NCBI RefSeq assembly: GCF_001514205.1
Contig: NZ_KQ948768.1
Span: 149,604-213,603, forward strand
DNA from: Streptomyces griseoruber
GTDB lineage: Bacteria; Actinomycetota; Actinomycetes; Streptomycetales; Streptomycetaceae
Reading direction: 5' to 3'
DNA length: 64,000 nt
Position 1 is the stretch's first letter. Each line of letters opens with the position of its first letter. Positions 42,956-51,398 of this stretch are shown piece after piece. Both the position numbers and the translations under genes were made by a program. The notes below the pieces were generated by a model that worked only from the letters and a program-made list of their open reading frames with translations, was not told the origin of the DNA and ran no database searches.

Positions 42956-42987
42956 CTTCCGGCCCGCGATGGAGTGCGGGCCGGAAG
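42956..42987. terminator. perfect 12-bp hairpin between convergent hmgA and RraA-like genes
   Basis: CTTCCGGCCCGC pairs with GCGGGCCGGAAG around an 8-nt loop, 19 nt after the hmgA stop. It probably terminates both converging transcripts. Confidence 0.8.
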
Positions 42988-43006
42988 CGCGTGGCGTACG
43001 GCATCG

Positions 43007-43741
43007 TCAGTGACTCTCGCGCCACCTGTCGAACTCCTCTTTCCAGCGACCCGTAGGAGGGAACAGCCCCTCGACGGGATTCCCCTCCGCGATCCGCTGC
43101 GCCACCCAGGCGTCCTGTTTCTCCTGGTCGGCCGCGGCGTCGGCCACCTCTTCGACGAGGTGTGCCGGGATGACAACGACACCGTCGTCGTCTCCGACCA
43201 CGATGTCCCCGGGCTGGACGGCCACTCCCCCGCACGTGATCGTGGTGTCGGTCTCCCAGGGGACATGACGGCGGCCGAGGACCGCGGGGTGAACGGACTG
43301 GGTGAAGGTCGGCAGGCCGATGCCGGCGACAGCAGCCGAGTCCCGGACGCCTCCGTCGCTGACGATTCCGGCAGCGCCGAGCACCTTGGCACGCAGGGCG
43401 AGAACATCGCCGAACGTCCCCGTGGAGGGATCCCGGCGCGCCTCGATCACCAGCACGTCGCCGGCCCGGAGATCGTCGAAGGCTTGTTTCTGGGCGTGGT
43501 AACCGGATCCGTACTCATGGGAGAGGTCGGGCCGGTAGGCGACGAAGCGCAGCGTTCGCGCAGGGCCGACGAGCTTGCTGCCCGGCAAGCGGGAGTGAAC
43601 GCCGTCGATCGACATGTCCGGGTAGCCCCGTCGGCGCAGTTCCGCGCTGATCGTGGCAACGGCCGTGTGCCTCAACCTGTCCCGCACTTCGGCGTCCAAC
43701 GTGGCTCGGGTGCCCTTCGTGACTCGGTTGCCCCCGTTCAC
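43007..43741 (-). CDS. RraA-like 4-hydroxy-4-methyl-2-oxoglutarate aldolase family protein
   Basis: 244 aa. The family core is present: SAELRRRGYPDMSIDGV, GPARTLRFVAYRPD, AGDVLVIEARRDPSTGTFGD, LGAAGIVSDGGVRDSAAV and VQPGDIVVGDDDGVVVIP, with a C-terminal helix KQDAWVAQRIAEG. Members cleave 4-carboxy-4-hydroxy-2-oxoadipate or related acids in aromatic meta-pathways, or act as RraA-type folds. A GTG start overlaps the HpaI stop (GTGA) behind GGGAGGAGG. It is third in the order HpaH-HpaI-RraA. Confidence 0.85.
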   Translation of the reverse strand: MNGGNRVTKGTRATLDAEVRDRLRHTAVATISAELRRRGYPDMSIDGVHSRLPGSKLVGPARTLRFVAYRPDLSHEYGSGYHAQKQAFDDLRAGDVLVIEARRDPSTGTFGDVLALRAKVLGAAGIVSDGGVRDSAAVAGIGLPTFTQSVHPAVLGRRHVPWETDTTITCGGVAVQPGDIVVGDDDGVVVIPAHLVEEVADAAADQEKQDAWVAQRIAEGNPVEGLFPPTGRWKEEFDRWRESH

Positions 43742-44523
43742 GACGTGCCTCCTCCCGTGTAGGCGGACCTCAACCGCTCACTGCCCCGCGCCAGCAGGTC
43801 GACGTCGGCGCCGACGAGGATGAAGTCGGCGCCCGCTTCGACATAGCGCTGTGCGAGGGCGGGGGCGAACGCGTTCACCCCCGCCTTCCTTCCGGCACGT
43901 CTCGCAGCCGTGATGCAGGTGGTGACGGCGTGGATGACATCGGGGTGATCCTGTTGGCCCAACAACCCCATGGATGCCGCCAGATCGGACGGGCCGACGA
44001 AGATGCCGTCGATGCCGGGTGTGGTGGCGATCTCCGCGATGTTCTTCACCGCGGTGTGGGACTCGACCTGCACGTACAACGAGAGCGTTTCTCGGGCCTG
44101 TCCCAAGTAGTTCGGCACCCGGTTCCAGCGCGACCCGCGGGCCAGCGCACTGCCGACGCCGCGGATCCCGTCCGGTGGATAGGTGACGGCTCTCGCCACT
44201 TCCCTGGCCTGTGCGCCGTCATCGATCATCGGAATCAGCAGGTTCTGGACGCCGAGGTCGAGATACTGCTTGATCGTGACCGGGTCGGCGCTGGGGGGCC
44301 GTACCACCGAGGTGATCGGGTAGGCGCGGGCGGCTTGCAGCTGGCCCAGCAGCGTCATGAGGTCGCTGGGACTGTGCTCTGTGTCGATGAGCAGCCAGTC
44401 GAGGCCACTGCCGGCGCAGATCTCGGCGACAAGGGGACTGCCGCTGCATACCCACATCCCGATCAGTGTCCGGTCCGCCTCGGCGAGCACCGAAGCGAAT
44501 GCCGGATCTAGACGAAGCGGCAT
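43738..44523 (-). CDS. HpcH/HpaI-type class II aldolase
   Basis: 261 aa. Signatures: LIGMWVCSGSPLVAEICAG, DWLLIDTEHSPSDLMTLLG, SLYVQVESHTAVKNI (metal Glu), IDGIFVGPSDLAASMG (metal Asp), RAGRKAGVNAFAP. It should cleave 4-hydroxy-2-oxo acids such as 4-hydroxy-2-oxoheptanedioate to pyruvate and an aldehyde. It overlaps the truncated HpaH gene by 16 nt at its start and the RraA-like gene at its stop, so the three share a transcript. Confidence 0.88.
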   Translation of the reverse strand: MPLRLDPAFASVLAEADRTLIGMWVCSGSPLVAEICAGSGLDWLLIDTEHSPSDLMTLLGQLQAARAYPITSVVRPPSADPVTIKQYLDLGVQNLLIPMIDDGAQAREVARAVTYPPDGIRGVGSALARGSRWNRVPNYLGQARETLSLYVQVESHTAVKNIAEIATTPGIDGIFVGPSDLAASMGLLGQQDHPDVIHAVTTCITAARRAGRKAGVNAFAPALAQRYVEAGADFILVGADVDLLARGSERLRSAYTGGGTS

Positions 44524-44987
44524 GTGACCGCCCCCAGGTTCCCGTAGTCGGCATGGATCGTGTCACCGCGCTCGGCCCACAGCGGACGGGTGAAGGATCC
44601 CGAGAGCACGATGTGGCCGACGCTGAGCGTGGTGCCGTGTCGGAAGAGCTTGTTCGCCAGCCACGCGACTCCGTTGGCAGGGTTGCCCAGCACGCCGGCG
44701 GCGAGGCCGGTCTCCTCGATGGTCTGGTTGCGGTAGAGGAGCGCGCCGACGCGCCGCAGGTCGATGTCGCCGACGGGCACGGGACGACCACCGATCACCA
44801 TGACTCCCATGGCCGCGTTGTCGCTGATCGTGTCGACAATGGTTCGTCCGGTGAGCTCGATGTGGGAGTTGAGGATCTCGATCGCCGGTACGACGTACTG
44901 GGTCGCGGCGAGAACGTCGAAGACCGTGCAGCGCGGTCCCGTGAGGGGCCGGCTCAGCACGAAGGCCAGTTCGACTTCGACTCTCAC
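44508..44987 (-). pseudogene. 2-oxo-hept-4-ene-1,7-dioate hydratase (HpaH/MhpD), 5'-truncated
   Basis: Only the C-terminal 160 of about 265 residues remain: RVEVELAFVLSRPLTGP, IEILNSHIELTGRTIVDTIS, DNAAMGVMVIGGRP, VLGNPANGVAWLANKL, HGTTLSVGHIVLSGSF, and ADYGNLGAVTCRF. Homology continues upstream as GADIPHDAFSNV to about 45020 and stops where a DUF3500 fragment on the opposite strand begins. The metal-binding Glu residues of RVEVELAF are retained, but without the N-terminal domain activity is unlikely. Translation from GTG 44987 could still drive the overlapping HpaI start. Confidence 0.8.
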
Positions 44988-45012
44988 ATTGGAGAAAGCG
45001 TCGTGCGGGATG

Positions 45013-45543
45013 TCGGCACCGCTGGCTCCCGCCGACTACGTCACCCGGCAGGTGCCTCGCATCGGCCGCGTCGAGCTGCCCGACCACGTCGACCTGGGCA
45101 TCCCGAGCTACCGCATCTCGGACGCGGACCGGGAGGCGCTCAAGTTCGAGGCCGACCGGCCGCGCGGGGTGGCCGCAAGCGACCTGGACAGCCGGGGAGC
45201 CACGTTGGTCAAGGACCTCATCCGGACGTACGTCGGCCGCATCCCCGACGAACTGGCCGACACCTATCTGCGCACGCTCGACGGCACCGACGACGACAAG
45301 ATCTTCTTCTGCTGGGCGGGCGGGACCGCGCACGGAACGTCGCACTACTACCGGATCCAGACCGACACGTTGCTCATCGAGTTCGACAACGCGATCGACA
45401 GCGGCCATCACATCCACTCCGTCTGGCGGGACTATCGCAACGACCTGGGACACGCATTGCTGATCGACCATTACGAACAGTCGAAGAACAGCGATCACCA
45501 TCTGTCCCGCCGGACTCGGTCCACCGTGCCCGCAGAGGGATGA
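45013..45543 (+). pseudogene. C-terminal fragment of a third DUF3500 protein
   Basis: About 175 codons in frame to the stop at 45543, with YVGRIPDELADTYLRTLDGT, KIFFCWAGGTAHGTSHYYRI, TLLIEFDNAIDSGHHIHSVW and RNDLGHALLIDHYEQ. These parallel the C-terminal half of the intact DUF3500 genes but are more divergent. The N-terminal half is missing; it begins exactly where HpaH is broken on the other strand, so a single deletion or rearrangement truncated both genes head to head. Confidence 0.7.
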
Positions 45544-45620
45544 CATGCTGAGGAATGCCGGTGCCCGCCCAGCCGGCCGTGCCCCCTGTACGTTCCAGAC
45601 CCACCGGCGAGGATGAACCG

Positions 45621-46295
45621 ATGCCTTCCCCCGATGCACAAACGACCCGCCTGTCGAAGTCACAGCTGGTCTACCGTGCACTTCGCGAGCGCATCATGGA
45701 CGGCACCTACAGCCCGGGGTACCGCCTGGTCCTCGAACAACTGGCTCGTGAGTTCTCGGTCAGCGCCGTCCCGGTACGCGAGGCGGTACGGCTCCTGGAA
45801 GCCGAGGGCCACGTCACCTTCGAGCGGAACGTCGGCGCCCGGGTCGCCATCGACGAGACGAAGTACGAGACGGCGGCGGAAGCGCTGGCGGTGGTCGACG
45901 GTGCCGCCGTCGGGCTCAGTGCTCCGCACCTCACCGAGGACGACCTCGAAGCGGCCCGCGAGGTGAACGAAAGGATGCGCCGGAGCCGCGAATCCTTCGA
46001 CCCGGTCGGCTTCGCCAGGCTGAACGGCGAGTTCCACGCCATCCTGCGCAGCCGGTGCCCGAACACCGACCTGCTGAACATGGTCGACAAGCAGCTGCAA
46101 CTCCTCGACCGGATCAGAAGGTCCGCCTTCGACTTCGTACCGGCACGCTCGCTCCAATCGGTCGAGGAGCACGAGGAGTTGCTGTCGCTCATCGAACGGG
46201 GTGCGGAACCCGACAAAATCGAGCGCTACGTGCGCCAACACAGGCTGAACACCTTGCAGGCGTTCGTCGAGCAGCGCAGGCAGAGCGCCGAGTGA
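45621..46295 (+). CDS. GntR family regulator (FCD-type)
   Basis: 224 aa. Winged helix: YRALRERIMDGTYSPGYRLV, REFSVSAVPVREAVRLLEAEGHV; helical effector domain with LSAPHLTEDDLEAAREVNERM, ARLNGEFHAILRSRCPN and VEEHEELLSLIERG. GAGGA lies before ATG 45621. It is convergent with the CoA-ester lyase operon (10 bp apart) and downstream of the DUF3500 fragment, so it may have regulated the HpaH-HpaI-RraA genes before the rearrangement, or the lyase operon now. Confidence 0.85.
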   Translation: MPSPDAQTTRLSKSQLVYRALRERIMDGTYSPGYRLVLEQLAREFSVSAVPVREAVRLLEAEGHVTFERNVGARVAIDETKYETAAEALAVVDGAAVGLSAPHLTEDDLEAAREVNERMRRSRESFDPVGFARLNGEFHAILRSRCPNTDLLNMVDKQLQLLDRIRRSAFDFVPARSLQSVEEHEELLSLIERGAEPDKIERYVRQHRLNTLQAFVEQRRQSAE

Positions 46296-46304
46296 GCGCA
46301 CGCC

Positions 46305-47120
46305 CTACGCGCGGGCGGCGAGTGCCAGGAGGCGCCGTGCGCGTTCCAGAACAGGCCTGTCGACCATCTGGCCGCCGACAGTCGTGACGGAGTCACCGGC
46401 CTGGAGTACGGCGCGGGCCCAGTGCAGTTCGTCCGCGGTGGGGGCGAATCCGCCGGTCACATACGGGAGTTGGTACGGGTGGACGCAGAGCTTGCCTGTG
46501 AAGCCCAGGCGTCGGGCGTGGGCGATGTCCGAGCCGAGGGCCTCCCCGTCCCGTACAGCGGTGGTGACGCCGTCGATCGGCGGGCTGATGCCCGCGGCTG
46601 CCGAGGAGAGGACCAGGCTGGAGCGGGCGTACGTCAGTGCCGCGTGGTCGTCGTGGGCGACGCCGAGCTGGGCGGCGAGGTCGACGTTGCCGAAGGCCGC
46701 CCGGACGACCCCGGGTGTGGCACACACCTCGCGGGCCCGCCCGACGCCGAGGGCGGTCTCGATGAGCGGCACGAGGGCGCACCGGCCCACCGTACGGGCG
46801 GTGAGTTCCGTGAGTACCTTCGGATCCTCGGCCTTGGGCACCATCACCGGGCAGCCGTGGTCGGCGGCCACGGCGAGGTCGCTCTCGGACCAGGGGGTGC
46901 CGGGCGGGTTGATGCGTACGACCGCCTGGTTGCCGAGGGCGAGCCAGGCGGCGGCGTTATCGCGGGCGCGGTCCTTGTCCTCGGGGGCGACGGCGTCCTC
47001 CAGGTCGATGACGACCAGGTCGGCACCGGAGGAAGCCGCCTTGTCGAAGCGGACGGGCCGGTGTCCCGGGACGAACAGCAGGGTGGTCGCGGTGGCGATC
47101 CGGTCGTGGGGCGCGGTCAT
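46305..47120 (-). CDS. CoA-ester lyase (citrate lyase beta/CitE-like, HpcH/HpaI family)
   Basis: 271 aa. Motifs: LLFVPGHRPVRFDKAASSGADL, VIDLEDAVAPEDKDRARD (Mg-binding Asp/Glu), VVRINPPGTPW, ALVPLIETALGVGRA, VRAAFGNVDLAAQLG and KLCVHPYQLPYV. CitE-like lyases cleave malyl-CoA or citramalyl-CoA to acetyl-CoA plus glyoxylate or pyruvate. Its ATG overlaps the MaoC stop (ATGA). With the hydratase upstream this is the gene pair known from itaconate and mesaconate degradation. Confidence 0.88.
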   Translation of the reverse strand: MTAPHDRIATATTLLFVPGHRPVRFDKAASSGADLVVIDLEDAVAPEDKDRARDNAAAWLALGNQAVVRINPPGTPWSESDLAVAADHGCPVMVPKAEDPKVLTELTARTVGRCALVPLIETALGVGRAREVCATPGVVRAAFGNVDLAAQLGVAHDDHAALTYARSSLVLSSAAAGISPPIDGVTTAVRDGEALGSDIAHARRLGFTGKLCVHPYQLPYVTGGFAPTADELHWARAVLQAGDSVTTVGGQMVDRPVLERARRLLALAARA

Positions 47121-47986
47121 GCGAAGGTCACCTCGGCCGTGGCGTGCCGGTCTTCCCGGTGGGTGGCGACGTGCAGCTCGGCGGCGCCGCCCGCGGGAGT
47201 GCCGCAGGCGACGAGGTGTTCGCCGGCGAACACCGGCCGCCGGAGCCGGTAGGACAGCGAGCGCACGGGCCGGTCGGGGGCATGGCGTCGGGGCAGTTCG
47301 AGCATGAGCAGGGCGAGCAGGGGGCCGTGGACGACGACGCCGGGGTACCCCTCCTCGTCCCGGCAGTACGGGGCGTCGTAGTGGATGCGGTGGGCGTTCG
47401 CGGTCAGGGCGCTGAACCGGAACAGCAGGGCGGGATCCGGGTGCAGCGGAAGCTGCCACGGGCTGTCGGGGCGGGGGAAGGCGGATGCGTCGAGGACGGC
47501 CGGGTACTGTCCCGCCGTGCGCCCGGACCGGTAGACGATGTCCTGTTCCTCCACCAGGCAGACACGGCCGCGCTGGCGGAACTCACGGCGTTCGGTGACG
47601 AACAGCATCTCTCCGGTGCGGCCCCGCTTGGCGGCCACCGCGCCGAGGCTGCTGATCCGCTCGGCCGGCTCGCCCAGGCGCAGCGGCCGGGCGATCTCGC
47701 AGCGGCCACCCGCCCACATGCGCTGCCGCTGCGGGACAGGCGGCAGGAAGTGGCCGTCGAGGGGGTGGCCGTCGGCGCCGAGATCCCGCCCGGCGTGCCA
47801 GCCGAGGAAGTACAGCCAGTGCCACAGCGGGGGGAGCGGATCCCCGGCCTTCGCTACCGGGCCGGGCAGGTCCAGGACCGCCGAAAGGGCGGCCACCGGC
47901 CCGGTGGGCAGGGGGTCTTCGTCGGTGACCGGCCCGGGAGTCCAGGACTCCACGTAGGAGTCGAGTGGGGGCGGAGTGGGCTGCAT
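47117..47986 (-). CDS. MaoC-like itaconyl-CoA/mesaconyl-C4-CoA hydratase
   Basis: 289 aa, double hotdog. N-terminal half: PPLWHWLYFLGWHAGRDLG then GHPLDGHFLPPVPQRQRMWA, ISSLGAVAAKRGRTGEMLF; C-terminal half with FRFSALTANAHRIHYDAPYC and GYPGVVVHGPLLALLMLEL, the hydratase active-site pattern. The family hydrates itaconyl-CoA or mesaconyl-C4-CoA to citramalyl-CoA, the substrate of the following lyase. It lies downstream of an aldehyde dehydrogenase gene and overlaps the lyase start. Confidence 0.88.
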   Translation of the reverse strand: MQPTPPPLDSYVESWTPGPVTDEDPLPTGPVAALSAVLDLPGPVAKAGDPLPPLWHWLYFLGWHAGRDLGADGHPLDGHFLPPVPQRQRMWAGGRCEIARPLRLGEPAERISSLGAVAAKRGRTGEMLFVTERREFRQRGRVCLVEEQDIVYRSGRTAGQYPAVLDASAFPRPDSPWQLPLHPDPALLFRFSALTANAHRIHYDAPYCRDEEGYPGVVVHGPLLALLMLELPRRHAPDRPVRSLSYRLRRPVFAGEHLVACGTPAGGAAELHVATHREDRHATAEVTFA

Positions 47987-48044
47987 CGGCCTTCTGTCCT
48001 TCTGTCTTCGTGTCCTTCTGCCCTTGCCGGCCTCTGCGGTTCTC

Positions 48045-49511
48045 TCAGCGCAGGACGAAGGGGTTGCTGGTGGGGGCGCCGGTGTTGATCCAGACGGTCT
48101 TGTCCTCCAGGTAGGAGGTGAGGGCGGCGATGCCGTTCTCGCGGCCGATGCCGGAGTCCTTGAAGCCGCCGAAAGGAGCCAGGTAGCTGACCGCGCGGTA
48201 GGTGTTGACCCAGACGGTGCCGGAGCGGATGCGCTCGGCCATGCGGAAGGCGCGGCCGATGTCGCTCGTCCACACTCCGGCGCCGAGGCCGTAGCGGCTG
48301 TCGTTGGCGATCTCCACCGCCTCGTCCTCGTCCTTGAAAGGGATGACGGACAGGACGGGGCCGAAGACCTCTTCCTGGGCGATGCGCATGCCGTTGCTCA
48401 CGCCGGTGAACACGGTGGGTTCGACGAACCAGCCGCCGCAGTCGGCGGCCTTGCCGCCGAGGACGAGTCGGGCGCCCTCCTGCCGGGCGATGTCGATGTA
48501 GTCGAGGACCTTGGCGTACTGGGTGGGGGTGGTGATGGGGCCGACCTGGGTGGCCTCGTCCATGGGATCGCCCATGCGCGCGGTACGCGCCAACTCCACG
48601 AGCCTGTCGACGACTTCGTCGTGCACATCTTCCTGCACCAAGAGCCGGGAGCCGGCGATGCAGGTCTGCCCGGTGGCGGCGAAGATGCCGGAGACGGCGC
48701 CGTTGACCGCGGCATCGAGGTCGGCGTCGGCGAAGACGATGTTGGGGGACTTGCCGCCGAGTTCGAGGCTGACGTGCTTGAAGTCGCGGGCGGCGGCCTC
48801 GTTGATACGACGGCCCGTGGCGTCCGAGCCGGTGAAGCTGATCTTGCGGACCAGCGGGTGCTCGACGAGTGCGGCGCCGATGTCGTGGCCGAAACCGGTG
48901 ACGACGTTGAACACGCCCGGCGGCAGCCCCGCATCGTGGAAGAGCCGGGCCAGTTCGAGAGTGGAGGCGGAGGTGAACTCCGACGGTTTCACCACCACCG
49001 TGCAGCCCGCGGCGAGGGCCGGAGCGATCTTCCAGGCCAGGAGCAGGAGCGGTGAGTTCCAGGGAGTGATGACGGCGACGACCCCGACCGGCTCCTTTTT
49101 CGTGAAGGCGAAGTAGCCCTTCTTGTCCAGCGGCGGGACGGTGCCCTCGACCTTGTCGGCGAGCCCGCCGTAGTAGTGGAACCACTGTGGGACGTAGGCG
49201 ACCTGCCCGTGCATCTCCGTGAACAGCTTGCCGTTGTCACGGACTTCAAGTTCGGCCAGGTGTCTGGCGTTCGCGCCGATGGCGTCGCCGAGCCGGCGCA
49301 GCAGGGCGCCGCGGGCGCTGGCGGTCAGCTCGGCCCAGGGGCCGGTGTGCAGGGCGTGATGGGCGGCGCGGACCGCGTCGTCAACGTCCTGGGATGTGGC
49401 CTTGGCGATCTCGGCCCATGGCGTGCCCAGGTAGGGGTTGTCGGTGGGGAACCATTCACCGCCGGCGGCCTCGCGGCTCTCCCCGTCGATGAACAACTCG
49501 TAGCGCTGCAT
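48045..49511 (-). CDS. NAD(P)-dependent aldehyde dehydrogenase
   Basis: 488 aa, full length. Motifs: GVVAVITPWNSPLLLLAWK, VVVKPSEFTSAST, FTGSDATGRRI, LELGGKSPNIVF with catalytic Glu, GQTCIAGSRL with catalytic Cys, and EEVFGPVLSVIPF. The sequence is closest in pattern to betaine or 5-carboxymethyl-2-hydroxymuconic semialdehyde dehydrogenases (HpaE/BetB type). It leads the operon with the MaoC hydratase and the CoA-ester lyase and may supply the acid that is then CoA-activated. The ribosome binding site is weak. Confidence 0.92.
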   Translation of the reverse strand: MQRYELFIDGESREAAGGEWFPTDNPYLGTPWAEIAKATSQDVDDAVRAAHHALHTGPWAELTASARGALLRRLGDAIGANARHLAELEVRDNGKLFTEMHGQVAYVPQWFHYYGGLADKVEGTVPPLDKKGYFAFTKKEPVGVVAVITPWNSPLLLLAWKIAPALAAGCTVVVKPSEFTSASTLELARLFHDAGLPPGVFNVVTGFGHDIGAALVEHPLVRKISFTGSDATGRRINEAAARDFKHVSLELGGKSPNIVFADADLDAAVNGAVSGIFAATGQTCIAGSRLLVQEDVHDEVVDRLVELARTARMGDPMDEATQVGPITTPTQYAKVLDYIDIARQEGARLVLGGKAADCGGWFVEPTVFTGVSNGMRIAQEEVFGPVLSVIPFKDEDEAVEIANDSRYGLGAGVWTSDIGRAFRMAERIRSGTVWVNTYRAVSYLAPFGGFKDSGIGRENGIAALTSYLEDKTVWINTGAPTSNPFVLR

Positions 49512-49848
49512 GGAAGGGGGATCCCGTCGGCTAGAGGTCGACTCACGTCACTCAGCATCGTGAGTGCTGATGGCCCAGTTTGAACAATAGAAAGATGTGA
49601 TGCCCGCATGTGTCGCGCGCATGTGTTCCGAGCGGACTGCAACCTCCATCGTCTCCCTGGTCCTGGGCCTGGGCTGGGCCGAGGGTCATCTGCCCTGAGC
49701 CACCGCGGAGTTGATCTGGCGGACGACGGAGCGCGTGCCCCGAGGTGGGCATGACGAGCCGGTGCTTCGCCGCTCCCGGAAACGGCACGGGCCGGTCGGC
49801 CCTGAGGCAGGCCGACCGGGGCGCGACCGGCCCACAACCGCTCCCGCA
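49512..49848. other. intergenic stretch with the aldehyde dehydrogenase promoter
   Basis: An AT-richer patch (49570-49600) lies upstream of the aldehyde dehydrogenase start. No gene is recognisable before the acyl-CoA dehydrogenase relic. Confidence 0.4.
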
Positions 49849-50185
49849 GATGATGAAGGGCCTGGAGACCGGCCGCCTCCAGGTCGCCTCCCGCGCGCTC
49901 GGGTCGGCCGTGCGGCGCTGGGGGGACGCCCTCGCCTACGCCCAGGAACGCAAGTCACTCGGCAAGCGGATCCGGCAACACCAGTCCATCGGCAACTATC
50001 TGGCCGGCATGGCGATTTCACTGACCGCGGCCCGCCAACTCACCCTGCACGCGGCACGGGAGGCGGACGAGGCCGCGGTGTGGACATGGAGGCGGGCATG
50101 GCCAAGCTCTTCGCCTCCGTTCGACATCGAACAGTACGTCCGCGACGCCCCGCTGATGATCGTCGGCGAGGCTGAAGCAGCAGGT
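49849..50185 (+). pseudogene. acyl-CoA dehydrogenase C-terminal relic
   Basis: Pieces read MKGLETGRLQVASRALGSAV, YAQERKSLGKRI, MAISLTAARQLTLHAAREAD in one frame, then DMEAGMAKLFAS in another, then DIEQYVRDAPLMIVGEAEA after a deletion of about 20 residues that should contain the HGGYGY region. This is the last third of an acyl-CoA dehydrogenase with one frameshift and one deletion. Confidence 0.75.
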
Positions 50186-50406
50186 CTCCAAGGGAACAGA
50201 CCTGTGATCCACCGCCGCAGCCCGTCAGATGCTTGACACTTTAGAGTGCAATTGAAATATTTACGTAAGGCTATTTAAACATGTCTCAATGCGCCTGCGA
50301 GGCCTCTGAGGCGGTCTACTCCACGGCACCCGTCGCCCGAAGACGGCCGGCTCCGAGGATTCACGAGCAGGATCACCCAGCTTCCATGTGATCGAAAGTT
50401 GGCCCC

Positions 50407-51228
50407 ATGACATCCGCATCCGCAAAGTACGGTTCCGCTTTCACCGAAGGCGTCGCCCAAGCCGACGGTCACCCCATCCGATACTTCCGCGCCGGCACCG
50501 GCGACACCCTCGTCGTCATCCACAGCGCCGTCGGCATCCGCTTCTCCCCCATGCTCGACCGTCTCGCCGAGCAGTACGACGTCATCCTGTTCGCGCTGCC
50601 CGGCTGGGGCGACGAGCCCGACGACGGCCGCGACCTGACACTCACGGAACTGGCCGACACCGTCCACCAGGCGACCCAGGACCTCGGGCTCAAGAGCTTC
50701 CACCTGCTCGGAAGCACGCTGGGCGGCGACGTCGCCCTCAACATCGCCCTCGATCACCCGGAACGGGTGGCCTCTCTCGTCCTCGACACACCGGGCACGT
50801 TCCGCGAAGGGGCCGACCCCTCACCGGGGAACATCACACCCGAGGAAGCCCTTGCCAAGGTTCGCGTCCACCCCGAGCGGGAGCCGGTCTTCGTACCGCC
50901 TCACCCCGACGCCCAGGCTCGGATGTTCGCGTTGATCTCCAGGCTCGAGGGAGCGAACCCCGACTACTCGAAGCAGATCACCGAACGTCTGCCTGAACTT
51001 TCTGTTCGCACGCTGGTGGTGTTCGGCGAGAAGGACGGCCTGATCCCACCCCGGAACGGACGCACTTTCGCCCGTCTCATGCCCGACTGCAGCTTCGTCC
51101 TCCTTCACGATGCCGCACACGACGTGCAGGGCGACCGCGCCGAGGACCTGGGTGCCCTCGTGGCGGACTTCCTCGCTCACGGACCGGACTTCCAGCTTCC
51201 CCCGGACGCCACCCTCGTCACCCCGTGA
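50407..51228 (+). CDS. alpha/beta hydrolase with Thr at the nucleophile position
   Basis: 273 aa. Fold order is normal: TLVVIHSAVGIRFSPML, ILFALPGWGDEPDDG, the elbow LLGSTLGGDVA, LVVFGEKDGLIPP with acid Asp210 and HDAAHDVQGD with His238. In the G-x-Nu-x-G elbow the nucleophile Ser is replaced by Thr104 (Gly102-Ser103-Thr104-Leu105-Gly106). It could be inactive, a Thr-dependent variant, or use Ser103. AT-rich promoter sequence precedes it (50230-50280); the ribosome binding site is weak. It is convergent with a flavin monooxygenase gene, separated by two hairpins. Confidence 0.85.
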   Translation: MTSASAKYGSAFTEGVAQADGHPIRYFRAGTGDTLVVIHSAVGIRFSPMLDRLAEQYDVILFALPGWGDEPDDGRDLTLTELADTVHQATQDLGLKSFHLLGSTLGGDVALNIALDHPERVASLVLDTPGTFREGADPSPGNITPEEALAKVRVHPEREPVFVPPHPDAQARMFALISRLEGANPDYSKQITERLPELSVRTLVVFGEKDGLIPPRNGRTFARLMPDCSFVLLHDAAHDVQGDRAEDLGALVADFLAHGPDFQLPPDATLVTP

Positions 51229-51251
51229 GTCACGCCATAGCGCCGTGAAAA

Positions 51252-51287
51252 TGGGCGGTCAGCTCGGGATCCCGAACCGACCGCCCA
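51252..51287. terminator. hairpin with inner palindrome after the alpha/beta hydrolase gene
   Basis: TGGGCGGTC pairs with GACCGCCCA, and the loop itself contains the palindrome TCGGGATCCCGA (51264-51275). This is a probable terminator for the plus-strand transcript. Confidence 0.65.
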
Positions 51288-51322
51288 CTTCGCTGCCTGG
51301 CCCCGGGCGCTCCAGTGGCAAA

Positions 51323-51355
51323 GGCGACGCCCGCACCTCGAGTGCGGACGTCGCC
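51323..51355. terminator. second hairpin, 14-bp arms with one mismatch
   Basis: GGCGACGCCCGCAC and GTGCGGACGTCGCC pair around CTCGA. It lies 43 bp beyond the stop of the minus-strand flavin monooxygenase gene and may terminate it. Confidence 0.6.
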
Positions 51356-51398
51356 AGTCCTGTCACTGATCAGGCCGTCACTTCATGGACGGGCGCGG

